From positions 1 through 64,000 of the forward strand of contig CAZOVB010000004.1 in NCBI GenBank assembly GCA_964583095.1: a DNA stretch of 64,000 bases. The letters run 5' to 3'. The stretch comes from CAZOVB01 sp964583095. Its GTDB lineage: Bacteria > Planctomycetota > Phycisphaerae > SM23-33. Below are positions 17,696-28,714 of this stretch, one piece after another. The notes under the pieces were generated by a model, which ran no database searches, was not told where the DNA came from, and saw only the letters and a program-made list of their open reading frames with translations. Within the stretch, counting starts at the first letter, position 1. Each line of letters starts with the position of its first letter. Position numbers and translations under genes: made by a program.

Positions 17696-17811
17696 CCCGT
17701 TGGTCCCCTGCTCACCCAATGAAAACACCGGCGAAACACGCGCGGTTGTTTCGCCGGCCAACGCAGATACTCTCTTGGATATTTCGCCCAATGGGAAAGG
17801 CTTCGGGAGGC

Positions 17812-18147
17812 TCAGGACTCCTCTACAGGCCACCACAAGGCGGCCCAGAGGAAGTGGTCCGCCTCGTCGCACTCCATCGTGTGCAGGGCGTCGGGGGGAA
17901 TCTCGATCACGTCCCCCGGCTCTACAGGCTGCATCTGCTCCTCCACCGTGCAAAGCCCTTTGCCCGAGATGACGACGTAAATCTCCGCCGTCGGGTGTCG
18001 GTGGGGCTCCATCCTGCCCCCGGTCTCCAGGTATCCCTAGGCCGATTTGAACGGAGCGGCCATGCCCTCGGGCAGGAAGTCCGAGGCCAGGATGCTCTCT
18101 TCATGGGCCGGAGAGGCCAATGCCTCCTCGAATCGCTGAATATTCAT
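17812..18147 (-). pseudogene. cupin-domain protein interrupted by an in-frame TAG
   Basis: From ATG 18147 (AGGAGA 8-9 bases upstream) the frame reads MNIQRFEEALASPAHEES and on to AAPFKSA, then a TAG at 18037-18039. The same frame continues without shift as GYLETGGRMEPHRHPTAEIY and on to the cupin motifs HRH (metal ligands), PGDVIEIPPDALHTM and the end at 17812. Ignoring the stop gives one 111-residue single-domain cupin. Either one nonsense mutation has inactivated the gene, there is a read error, or a shorter cupin starts at ATG 18012. No ribosome site is obvious at 18012. Its role is unknown; small cupins of this kind bind metals or small ligands. Confidence 0.75.
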
Positions 18148-18264
18148 CTCTGTTTCTCCTGCAGGTACTGTGCTTATCATTACCCCGGGCCGGTGGCAAG
18201 GACGAACTGTGCCCAGACCGGACAGACGGCTAAAATGCTCTGATGGTATGAAAGCGAGATTCGC

Positions 18265-18834
18265 GTGACAGACAAACAAGACAATCCAGTCGGCTCAAAT
18301 GGCCCGGGCAGGTGGGTGGCGTGGCTGGTCGCAGCCGCTGCGGCTGTAACGATCCTCGGTGCCGGGCTGCACCTGGCCCAGGTCTCCCCGGACGGCCCGG
18401 AGCCCGAGGCCCGGACGTCCTTCCAGACACCCTCCAGCCCAGAAGAGGCCGAGCCGCGAGGCTTTTTGCCTCGCCAGGACCCGACGCCGCAGGGGCAGGA
18501 GTCCGACGCACAACCCCCTCGGGAATCCAACCCGTACTGGCCAGCCCTTGCGCGGGTGGGGCTGGGCTTTCTTCTGGGCTTCTGCGTGGCCTACACCCTC
18601 AAAACGTTCCTCAAGCTCACGCTGCTGCTAAGCGCCCTGGCCATCCTTTTGCTGGTCGGGCTGGGTCAGATCGGGGCCATCGACCTGGACTATGCCGCCC
18701 TGGAGCCCTGGCTGGGAAGGGGCTGGCAGATCGCCAAAGAGCAGTTCGATTCGATCCGCGCCTTCATTACCGGGCTGATCCCCACCAGCGGCAGCGCCAT
18801 CGCCGGGCTCATCCTGGGGATCCTGAAACGCTGA
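18265..18834 (+). CDS. small membrane protein, possibly FUN14-like
   Basis: A 189-residue protein from GTG 18265. It has one N-terminal membrane helix (about residues 18-38), a hydrophilic Pro/Glu-rich linker (45-90), then two hydrophobic segments at about 93-135 (LGFLLGFCVAYTLKTFLKL, then TLLLSALAILLLVGLGQIG) and a C-terminal amphipathic/hydrophobic stretch (GSAIAGLILGILKR). The glycine-rich paired helices followed by IDLDY resemble the FUN14 family, but this is tentative. It is divergent from the cupin gene and convergent with purQ, whose stop lies 2 bases away. Confidence 0.65.
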   Translation: MTDKQDNPVGSNGPGRWVAWLVAAAAAVTILGAGLHLAQVSPDGPEPEARTSFQTPSSPEEAEPRGFLPRQDPTPQGQESDAQPPRESNPYWPALARVGLGFLLGFCVAYTLKTFLKLTLLLSALAILLLVGLGQIGAIDLDYAALEPWLGRGWQIAKEQFDSIRAFITGLIPTSGSAIAGLILGILKR

Positions 18835-18835
18835 G

Positions 18836-19618
18836 TCAGTCGAAGTACTTGCGGGCGTTTTCGAAGAAGAGCCTGCCGTCGGCGCGCTTCACCTCCCCGC
18901 GGGTCCACTGGGGGTGGTTGGTGATATCCAGGAAGCGCTCCGGGTGGGGCATCAGGGCCATGATCCTGCCCGACGCATCGCAGATGCCGGCCACATCGTC
19001 CACCGATCCATTGGGGTTGGCGGGGTAGCCTTGTCCGGTTCGGCCGCGGTCGTCGACGTAGCGCAGGGCGATCTGGTCGCGCTGCTCGAGGCCTTGGAGG
19101 CTCTGGGAATCCAGGGGGATGAACTTGCCCTCGCCGTGGGCGATGGGCAGGCGGACGATTTCGCCTTTGGGCAGGTAGACGCAGGCATCGCTGTCGCAGC
19201 GGAGGTAGACCCAGCGGTCGTCGAACATGCCCCGGTCGTTCCAGCCAAGCGTCACCTGCTTATGGGCCCTGGCAGGGTCCACGTTGCCCTCGGGCAGCAG
19301 GCCGCTCTTGATCATCACCTGCATTCCGTTGCAGATTCCCAGGACGAGCTTCTCGGCCGCGATGAATTCATTGAGCGGCTTGGCCAATCGGTGCAGGAGT
19401 TGATTGGCGAGGATCTTCCCTGCCGCCACGTCGTCTCCGTAGCTGAAGCCACCGGCCACGACGAGGAATTGGGCCTCGGCCAGGAGATCGGGGTCTTCCA
19501 TGAGTCGGAAGACATGGACTCTTTGGGCGTCGAAGCCGGCTTGGGTAAGGGCGAATTCGGTTTCGACATCGCAGTTGACGCCGGCGGCTCGCAGGACCAG
19601 TGCCTTGGGTGTTGCCAT
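18836..19618 (-). CDS. purQ: FGAM synthase glutaminase subunit PurQ
   Basis: A 260-residue class-I glutamine amidotransferase that releases ammonia from glutamine for PurL in step 4 of purine synthesis. The nucleophile is Cys96 in LGICNGMQ and the His-Glu pair is in PHPERF near residue 225. The N-terminal stretch LVLRAAGVNCDVET and VVAGGFSYGDDVAAG are PurQ signatures. I start at ATG 19618; the frame is open further upstream but would overlap the acetyltransferase gene. It is the third gene of purL-GNAT-purQ, with 20 bases to its neighbour. Confidence 0.95.
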   Translation of the reverse strand: MATPKALVLRAAGVNCDVETEFALTQAGFDAQRVHVFRLMEDPDLLAEAQFLVVAGGFSYGDDVAAGKILANQLLHRLAKPLNEFIAAEKLVLGICNGMQVMIKSGLLPEGNVDPARAHKQVTLGWNDRGMFDDRWVYLRCDSDACVYLPKGEIVRLPIAHGEGKFIPLDSQSLQGLEQRDQIALRYVDDRGRTGQGYPANPNGSVDDVAGICDASGRIMALMPHPERFLDITNHPQWTRGEVKRADGRLFFENARKYFD

Positions 19619-19638
19619 AGCTGGATTCGTTCTCGCAG

Positions 19639-20129
19639 TTACAGTCGTTTGTACATCCGAAGCGACACGCCGCGAAAGCCCATGCTCTCGTAAAAGCGGA
19701 TCGCGTCGGTATTCTCGCGGGAGACCTGGAGGTCGACCTCCTCGGCCCCGCACTCTTTGAGGCCTGTGAGCCCCGCCTGCATCAGGCGTCTTCCCAGCCC
19801 GCAGCCTCGCTGCTCAGGCAGGACGTACAGGTCGTTGATTCTACCGCGGCGCTGGACCGCGAATATCTCGGGCGCGTCGGTGCAGATACCCACCAGGTAC
19901 CCGACGGGCTGGTCCTTGCTGTCGGCGGCCACGAGCAGGACGATGTTTTGCTTCCGGATCATCTGCTCGAAATGCTCGCGGAACAATTCGGTACTGTCGG
20001 TGGCCCAGTCGTAGGATTCCGGGTCGTACTGTCGGTGCTGGCGGGCCATCTGATCCCACATCCAGGCGACAGCCCGGGCATCGCCTCGTGCCGCACGCCG
20101 GATTGTGTAGGGGCCCTGGGACATCATGC

Positions 20130-20133
<4 letters not shown>
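19639..20133 (-). CDS. GNAT-family N-acetyltransferase
   Basis: A 164-residue acetyl-CoA-dependent acetyltransferase. The motif A region reads INDLYVLPEQRGCGLGRRLMQAGL (acetyl-CoA loop RGCGLG), and VSRENTDAIRFYESMGFRG is the C-terminal motif. The substrate is unknown. GTG 20133 overlaps the purL TGA by GTGA; ATGs at 20127 and 20124 are also possible. It sits between purL and purQ in one tight operon, which suggests co-expression with purine synthesis but not necessarily a shared pathway. Confidence 0.9.
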
Positions 20134-22997
<2,864 letters not shown>

Positions 22998-23118
22998 TCG
23001 CGCCGCTCTGCAAAAAGGGTTGGGTTGTGTCTCGGGGGAAACCCGCATTGTAAAGACCGCCAGCGGGATAGGCAACGGCCACGCGAAAATCGATTGGGAA
23101 GTGCCCCAAACTCCGCCC

Positions 23119-23148
23119 TTGCAGAGCGTGGCCGGGCTGTGCTATACT
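23119..23148 (+). promoter_or_regulatory. promoter of the SRP RNA gene
   Basis: TTGCAG (23119-23124), an 18-base spacer and TATACT (23143-23148) stand 8 bases before the first paired base of the SRP RNA. This is a good sigma-70 type promoter in the right place for a strongly expressed RNA. Confidence 0.75.
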
Positions 23149-23156
23149 CTTCGATT

Positions 23157-23425
23157 ACCGTGCTAGGTGGGGCGTTAGCGGTGCCCTCTACCCGCAATCC
23201 GCTATAGCGGGACCGAAAGCTCCGTTGAGGGCGACCTGTGGGAGGTCGCTTCTGAACGGCGCGGTGTTGATAGTCGGGCCCTTTGCAACGTGGCTCCGTG
23301 AACCTGGTCAGGTCTTGACGGAAGCAGCCATAAGCGTGTCAGCCACGGGTGCCGAAGGTCTCCCCGACTTGAGCCGTTGCCGTTTGGAAGTCTCCTGCCG
23401 GCGCTCAAGGCGGAGTGCACGGTTT
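23157..23425 (+). ncRNA. ffs: signal recognition particle RNA, large bacterial type
   Basis: About 270 nt. The 5' part closely follows the Bacillus-type Alu domain: ACCGTGCTAGGTGGGG, GCGGTGCCCTCTACCCGCA, then GGTGTTGATAGTCGGGCCC. The S domain core is GTCAGGTC...GGAAGCAGC around 23308-23330. The ends pair: ACCGTGC (23157-23163) with GCACGGT (23417-23423), followed by a T run that ends the transcript. The apical tetraloop of helix 8 reads UGAC (URRC type) rather than the usual bacterial GGAA. It works with Ffh in targeting membrane proteins. Confidence 0.93.
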
Positions 23426-23490
23426 TTTATGCGCCCACTGAACCGGGCCAAGAGGTGGAAACAGCTGGCCGGCGAGGTTAGAATCAGGTC

Positions 23491-23694
23491 ATGGACAAGT
23501 TGGACCGGACAAAAACTGCCTTGGTCAAGATGTCCCGGCTGGGGCCCCGCGACGGGTTCGTACCGGGCACCCCTCAGCAACGGCTGGAGATGGTCTGGCC
23601 GATGACTGTCGAGGCCTGCTCGCTGAGCGATCGATACGATGCTCAATCCAGACTTCAAAGACATGTTACTCGCCTTATCCGAAGAGAAGGTTGA
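23491..23694 (+). CDS. small conserved-looking protein paired with a nucleotidyltransferase
   Basis: A 67-residue basic protein ending RLQRHVTRLIRREG, with PGTPQQRLEMVWPMTVEACS in the middle. I recall small planctomycete proteins with a similar 'PGTPxxRLxMVWPLT...RLQRHV' pattern, but I know of no function. AGG stands a few bases before ATG. Its 3' end overlaps the start of the nucleotidyltransferase gene by 56 bases in another frame, so the pair is probably co-translated. Layout resembles a two-gene toxin-antitoxin module, which is only a suggestion. Confidence 0.6.
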   Translation: MDKLDRTKTALVKMSRLGPRDGFVPGTPQQRLEMVWPMTVEACSLSDRYDAQSRLQRHVTRLIRREG

Positions 23695-24103
23695 GTATCT
23701 GATTGTCGGCGCCTATGCAATGGCCATGCACGGATACCCGCGCACCACAATGGACATTGACATCTGGCTCGCGGCCTCCCCGGAGAACGCCGAGGGGGTT
23801 CTTCGTGCACTGGAGCGATTCGGTGCCCCCGTATTCGACTTGACCCGCGAAGACCTCCAAAGCAGTGACACGGTCTTCCAGATCGGAGTCGCCCCCCGGC
23901 GGATCGACCTGATGACATCGGCTACGGGTCTGGATTTCGCGGAATCCTATGCCAAAAGCGTCTCGATTCAGATGGATGGCCTGGATCTGAGAATTCCCTG
24001 CATCGAGGACCTCATCGCCAACAAGCGGGCCTCGGGAAGAACCAAGGATCTTGCAGACGTCGAGGCGCTGGAATCCCTGCTGGATGAGGATCGATCCGCC
24101 TGA
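23639..24103 (+). CDS. nucleotidyltransferase-like protein (DUF6036/AbiEii-like)
   Basis: A 154-residue protein with the minimal nucleotidyltransferase pattern: VEYLIVGAYAMAMHGYPRTT, then MDIDIWL with the Asp pair that would bind metal, and RRIDLMTSATGLDF with a third acidic position. The C-terminus IEDLIANKRASGRTKDLADV is typical of this group. Such proteins occur alone or as toxin/antitoxin partners. It overlaps the small gene upstream by 56 bases. The GS motif before the Asp pair is replaced by GAY, so catalysis is not certain. Confidence 0.82.
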   Translation: MLNPDFKDMLLALSEEKVEYLIVGAYAMAMHGYPRTTMDIDIWLAASPENAEGVLRALERFGAPVFDLTREDLQSSDTVFQIGVAPRRIDLMTSATGLDFAESYAKSVSIQMDGLDLRIPCIEDLIANKRASGRTKDLADVEALESLLDEDRSA

Positions 24104-24298
24104 AGTCCTCGCCGGCTGGGGGGCGTCTGTCAGCGAGGATCAGATCGACACCATTTCGCCTTGACTTGCCTTCACGTGCTTTTTATTCTCATCAGGCTAC
24201 GGGTCCGCAATGCGGACTCTTTTCATTGAATCCCGGACAGCAAGGACTCGACCCGTGCATTTGCCCGCACGGCCGGGGGGACATCAAGGAGCATAACA

Positions 24299-25174
24299 GT
24301 GGCATACAATTGCGTCGTCTGCGTCAAGCAGGTGCCCGATACCAAGAACATCACCGGCGATGCCATGAAGGAAGACGGCACGGTCAACCGCGCCGCCCTC
24401 CCGGCCATCTTCAATCCCGAAGACCTCCACGCCCTGGAAGAGGCCCTGGCCGTGCGCGACCGCTTTGGCGGGACCGTCACGGTGGTGACCATGGGCATGC
24501 CCGCCGCCGCCGACCTGCTCAGGCAGAGCCTCTATCGCGGAGCCGACCGGGCCGTTCTGGTCACCGACCGCAAGGCCGCTGGATCCGACACCCTGGCCAC
24601 CAGCTACATTCTTGCCTGCGCGGTCAAGAAGCTCGATCCCGACCTGGTCTTCTGCGGACGACAGGCCATTGACGGCGACACCGCCCAGGTCGGCCCGCAG
24701 ATGGCCGACAAGCTCGGAATGAACCTGGTGACCTATCTGGAAGAATTCCTGGCTGCCGACGGCGACGAGCTGACGCTCCGCCGGAACGTCGGCAACGGCT
24801 GGGAGATCGTGAAGGTACACACGCCGGTGCTTCTGACCGTGCTGGAAACCGCCAACCGTCCCCGTCCCATCTCCGTAAAGCGGATGATGAAGTACAAGAA
24901 GGCCAAGGCCCCGGCGGAAGTCCAAAAGGATGCCGGTGACGACGCCCAGGCCTCGCTGGAGGCCCTGGGAGCCAAAAACCTGCTCATCGAGCAGTGGAAC
25001 CTGGATGACCTGGAAGTGGACCTGGATTGGTGCGGCCTGGCCGGCAGCCCGACCAAGGTCAATCGCATCCAGTCGATTGTCCTGACCGGTGGCGAGTACA
25101 AGCAATACGAACCGAGTGAGGAAGGCATTACCCAACTCATCGGAGAAATGATCAAGGACCATACCATCGGCTGA
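24299..25174 (+). CDS. etfB: electron transfer flavoprotein beta subunit EtfB
   Basis: A 291-residue flavoprotein subunit from GTG 24299, with AAGGAG about 8 bases upstream. CVKQVPDTKNI at the N-terminus, IFNPEDLHALEEALA, and GRQAIDGDTAQVGPQMADKL (nucleotide-binding signature) mark EtfB. The KQVPDT form is that of anaerobe/bifurcating-type ETFs rather than the mitochondrial type. With EtfA it takes electrons from the acyl-CoA dehydrogenase encoded downstream. First gene of etfB-etfA-acd. The 195-base gap upstream holds a 7-bp stem (TCCTCGC/GCGAGGA near 24109-24142) without a T run. Confidence 0.95.
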   Translation: MAYNCVVCVKQVPDTKNITGDAMKEDGTVNRAALPAIFNPEDLHALEEALAVRDRFGGTVTVVTMGMPAAADLLRQSLYRGADRAVLVTDRKAAGSDTLATSYILACAVKKLDPDLVFCGRQAIDGDTAQVGPQMADKLGMNLVTYLEEFLAADGDELTLRRNVGNGWEIVKVHTPVLLTVLETANRPRPISVKRMMKYKKAKAPAEVQKDAGDDAQASLEALGAKNLLIEQWNLDDLEVDLDWCGLAGSPTKVNRIQSIVLTGGEYKQYEPSEEGITQLIGEMIKDHTIG

Positions 25175-25278
25175 CGCCCGGTGGGTCTGGTTCAGATTCG
25201 ACGCACCTGGTGCACGCTTCTTCCGGCGCGGATGGAAGCTACTGCACCATGGCGTCCCATCCCAACAGGAACACACGC

Positions 25279-26343
25279 ATGATTCAGGCAAACAAGAAAG
25301 GCGAAGTGTGGGTCTTCGCCGAACAGGAGCAGGGCAAGCTGGCGGATGTCTCGTTGGAACTGCTCAGCAAGGCGCGCGAACTGGCCGGGACGCTGGGCGT
25401 CCCCGTCGGGGCCATCCTGCCCGGCAAAGATCTCGAAGGCCTCAGCGAGGAGCTTGCCTCCCGCGGGGCGGACAAGGTCTACCGTATCGAGCATGAGAAA
25501 CTCTCGCACTACCAGACGGCCACGTTCGCCAAGGTCCTTTGCGAGCAGATCCAGGAGCACGGGCCCCAGATCGTTCTGTTCGGGGCCAGCCCGATCGGGC
25601 GCGACCTGGCCCCGACGGTGGCATCGCGAATCCGATGCGGTCTGACGGCCGACTGCACCGACCTCCAGATCGGCAGCCACGAAGACAAGAAGGCAGGCCA
25701 GACGCACGAAAACCTGCTCCTGCAGATCCGTCCTGCCTTTGGCGGGAATATTATCGCGACGATCGTGAATCCGCACCGCTGGCCCCAGATGGCTACCGTC
25801 CGCGAAGGCGTCATGCCGATGCCCGAGCCGGACGAGTCCCGCAAGGCAGAGGTGATCGACGCCTCGGCCGAACTGGATGATTTCGACCCACCGGTGAAGA
25901 TCATCGAATCCCACCGGCGCGAGAAGAAGGTCAACCTCAAGGCCGCCCGAGTCATCGTCGCCGGCGGGGCGGGAATCGGCAGCAAAGAGAACTTCAAGAT
26001 GGTCTGGGACCTGGCCCATGTGCTGGGCGCCGCGGTGGGCGGCAGCCGGGCCGCGGTCGACCTGGGGTACATCGACCACGACCACCAGGTGGGCCAGACC
26101 GGCACGACGGTTCGACCCGCCCTGTATGTGGCCGTGGGCATCAGCGGCGCGGTCCAGCACCGGGCCGGCATGGAAGAGTCGGCCAAGATTCTCGCGATCA
26201 ACAACGATCCCGAAGCGCCGATCTTCAACGTAGCCCACATGGGAATCGTCGGGGACTACAAGGACGTTCTGCCCAAGATCATCAAGTGCATTCGCAGCGG
26301 CGGCGGATTGACCAAGGCCTCCGCCCAGGCCGCCAAAGCCTGA
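25279..26343 (+). CDS. etfA: electron transfer flavoprotein alpha subunit EtfA
   Basis: A 354-residue subunit that carries the exchangeable FAD. N-terminal KGEVWVFAEQEQGKL, then FGASPIGRDLAPTVASRI; the FAD-binding C-terminal part holds VGGSRAAVDLG, GQTGTTVRPALYVAVGISG and INNDPEAPIFNVAHMGIVGD. I start at ATG 25279, preceded by AGGAAC at 8 bases; the open frame begins earlier at 25210. It lies 104 bases after etfB and 37 bases before the dehydrogenase gene. Confidence 0.95.
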   Translation: MIQANKKGEVWVFAEQEQGKLADVSLELLSKARELAGTLGVPVGAILPGKDLEGLSEELASRGADKVYRIEHEKLSHYQTATFAKVLCEQIQEHGPQIVLFGASPIGRDLAPTVASRIRCGLTADCTDLQIGSHEDKKAGQTHENLLLQIRPAFGGNIIATIVNPHRWPQMATVREGVMPMPEPDESRKAEVIDASAELDDFDPPVKIIESHRREKKVNLKAARVIVAGGAGIGSKENFKMVWDLAHVLGAAVGGSRAAVDLGYIDHDHQVGQTGTTVRPALYVAVGISGAVQHRAGMEESAKILAINNDPEAPIFNVAHMGIVGDYKDVLPKIIKCIRSGGGLTKASAQAAKA

Positions 26344-26380
26344 CCCCAAACCCCCAGCAAGCCGGGAACCGACTACAACA

Positions 26381-28123
26381 ATGGCGAATTTCTACAAAGA
26401 CAACGAAGACATCCAGTTCCTGTTCCATCACATGGACTTCGAGCACCTGGCCAATCTCATGGAAGAGGGGTTCCGCTTCCATGAAGAATTCGATTTCGCT
26501 CCCGAAGATCCGCAGGACGCCATCGAAAACTACGAGACGATCCTCGAGACGCTCGGCGAGGTCTGCGGCGAGGTCATCGAGCCCTACGCCGAGAGCGTCG
26601 ACCTGGCCGGCAACGTCCTGAAAGAAGACGGCTCGGTCGAGAGGCCCGAGGGAATCGAGGAGGCCATCAAGGCACTGGGACAGGCCAACCTCATGGGCTT
26701 CACCCTGCCCTACCGCTACGGCGGGATCAACTGCCCCAACCTGCTCTACACGATGAGCAACGACATCCTCTCCCGGGCCGATGCTTCGCTGATGAACATC
26801 TACGGCCTGCAGGGCATCGCCGAGACCATCAACGCCTTTGCCGGCGAGGAACTCAAGCAGGAATACCTGCCCCGCATGGCCTCGGGCGAATGGACCGGCG
26901 CCATGGTCCTCACCGAACCCGACGCCGGCAGCGACCTCCAGGCCGTCAAGACCCGCGCCTACCAGGATGCCGACGGCAACTGGTTCGTCCACGGCGTCAA
27001 GCGGTTCATTACCAATGGCTGCGGTGAGGTGCTGCTGGTCCTGGCCCGGACCGAACCGGAAATCACCGACGGACGTGGCCTGAGCCTCCTGCTCTGCGAG
27101 AAGGGGCCCCGCGTCAAGATCCGCCGCCTGGAAAATAAGCTCGGCATTCACGGCAGCCCGACCTGCGAGATCTTCTTCGACGATGCCCCGGCCAAGCTGG
27201 TCGGCGAGCGCCAGCGAGGCCTGATCACCTATGTCATGAGCCTGATGAACGGCGCCCGCGTGGGCATTGCCGCCCAGTCGCTTGGCATCGGCGAGGCCGC
27301 CTATCGCGTCGCCCGCGACTACGCCCACAGTCGAAAGCAGTTCGAAACGTCGATCGAGAACTTCCCCGCCATCCGCGAACTCCTTGCGGACATGAACGTG
27401 GACCTCCAGGCCGCCCGGACGCTGACCTATCATGGCAGCTTCTGCGTGGATATCGAGGTCGGTGCCCTCAAGAAGCTGGAATTCGGCGACCCCGACAAGG
27501 ACGAGAAGAAGCAGCTCAAGCAGGACTCGCGGAAGTACAAGCGCATCAACGGCCTGCTGACCCCGATGGGCAAGTATTACGCGTCCGAGATGTCGATGCG
27601 CGTCAGCAACGGCGCCATTGCCGTACTGGGCGGCAGCGGATACATGAAGGACTACCCGGTCGAGCGCTACCTTCGCGACAGCCGGATCACGACCATTTAC
27701 GAGGGCACCAGCCAGCTGCAGGTGGTTGCAGCCGTCCGGGGCGTGGCCAGCGGGATCGCAGCCAACGTCATCGAGGAACTGCTCGACAAGGACTGGCCCG
27801 AGGAGCTGACCGGGATGATCGACCAGATTCGGTCGGGCCTGGAAGAGCTCAACGAAGCCGTCGCCTTCACCAAAAGCCAGGGCGGCGGGGAGTACATGGA
27901 ACTCCACGGGCGACGCCTGGTGGACATGGCCATCTCGCTGATCGTTGCGGCCCTGTTCTGCGACCAGGCCAGATCCAGCCGGAAGAAGAAGGCTGTCGCT
28001 CGCTACTGGCTGGGCAAGAAGATGCCCGAGCTTCGCGCGATGAAGGAGATCGTCTGCTCGGGCGATCGCCAGCCCATCGCGGAGTTTGAATTACTGGCCG
28101 GCCCGGTGCCTGCCCACGAGTAG
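26381..28123 (+). CDS. acyl-CoA dehydrogenase family protein
   Basis: A 580-residue FAD enzyme, longer than the usual 380 residues. The core shows GFTLPYRYGGINCPNLL, MVLTEPDAGSDLQAVKTRA (FAD/substrate signature), LGIHGSPTCEIFFDDAPA, and CIGE-type FAD contacts replaced by SLGIGEAAYRVARDYAHSRKQF; the C-terminal helical domain reads VLGGSGYMKDYPVERYLRDS and ITTIYEGTSQLQ. About 120 extra C-terminal residues form a helical extension. Electrons pass to EtfAB encoded just upstream. The acyl chain specificity cannot be told. The catalytic base (Glu) is probably in IYEGTSQ. Confidence 0.93.
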   Translation: MANFYKDNEDIQFLFHHMDFEHLANLMEEGFRFHEEFDFAPEDPQDAIENYETILETLGEVCGEVIEPYAESVDLAGNVLKEDGSVERPEGIEEAIKALGQANLMGFTLPYRYGGINCPNLLYTMSNDILSRADASLMNIYGLQGIAETINAFAGEELKQEYLPRMASGEWTGAMVLTEPDAGSDLQAVKTRAYQDADGNWFVHGVKRFITNGCGEVLLVLARTEPEITDGRGLSLLLCEKGPRVKIRRLENKLGIHGSPTCEIFFDDAPAKLVGERQRGLITYVMSLMNGARVGIAAQSLGIGEAAYRVARDYAHSRKQFETSIENFPAIRELLADMNVDLQAARTLTYHGSFCVDIEVGALKKLEFGDPDKDEKKQLKQDSRKYKRINGLLTPMGKYYASEMSMRVSNGAIAVLGGSGYMKDYPVERYLRDSRITTIYEGTSQLQVVAAVRGVASGIAANVIEELLDKDWPEELTGMIDQIRSGLEELNEAVAFTKSQGGGEYMELHGRRLVDMAISLIVAALFCDQARSSRKKKAVARYWLGKKMPELRAMKEIVCSGDRQPIAEFELLAGPVPAHE

Positions 28124-28160
28124 CCGCCAACGCAAGGACATACGAACAGTGGTAGATGAA

Positions 28161-28192
28161 GGCCCGCGCAGCTTCGGCTGCGTGGGCCTTTT
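28161..28192 (+). terminator. rho-independent terminator of etfBA-acd
   Basis: A 12-bp stem (GGCCCGCGCAGC with GCTGCGTGGGCC, one G-U pair) closed by the stable TTCG loop and followed by TTTT. It lies 38 bases after the dehydrogenase stop. Confidence 0.92.
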
Positions 28193-28714
28193 CAATCGGG
28201 GGTGCGGGGACAGAACCTGATGCCTGTCGGAGGCATCGGAGTATTGGGAGGTTGAATTCATCGACGGACCGCTCAGCGATTCAAGGGGCCAACACCCCTG
28301 AAGATGGGGCGATGAAGGGGATCAAGAGGGGACAGATCCTTTTAAGGACTCTTAACAATGCCTGCACTCTCCGTGCACAGGCGATGGTTACCTTCCCTAT
28401 TCGTAATCGCCCCATGGACGAGGGCGAGAGGCCTGTATCGGCAAGGAACCGGCCTGTCCATCACCGCGGATTCACAAGAAGGGAGGGAATAATCGGACAT
28501 TAGCCCGACCTTAACCAAATGCTAGCAGTGGTCTGGTCAACTTCCCCGTGTGCCTGAGAGTTCAAGAAACCCGTGGGGGGTCACCCGCAACTGCAGCGAA
28601 ACGTCGCCTTCGGTCTGGACCCGCGTCCGGTGTGACAAAACACCCGCAGGTCCCAACGCGAAGGACCCAATCGGAGAAGCAGAGAGGAAACACGAACTTA
28701 TGAAAGGAAAAGTC
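28193..28714. other. 522-bp non-coding leader with short GGGGACAGA repeats
   Basis: No gene is seen. GGGGACAGAACCT (from 28206) and GGGGACAGATCCT (from 28327) form an imperfect direct repeat, and GATGCC/GGCATC (28219-28237) makes a 6-bp hairpin. The motif is like tags that flank REP/REP-transposase remnants in other genomes, so this may be a decayed mobile stretch. The last 200 bases are the leader of the surface-protein genes. I recognise no riboswitch in it, though it contains several small hairpins. Confidence 0.45.

Noticed and set aside
18037..18039. Pyrrolysine at the TAG in the cupin gene
   Set aside because: No pyl genes are in the window and cupins are not known Pyl proteins; mutation or read error is simpler.
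28500..28700. Riboswitch in the leader of the surface-protein genes
   Set aside because: I compared it by eye with cobalamin, TPP, glycine and c-di-GMP core motifs and found no convincing match.
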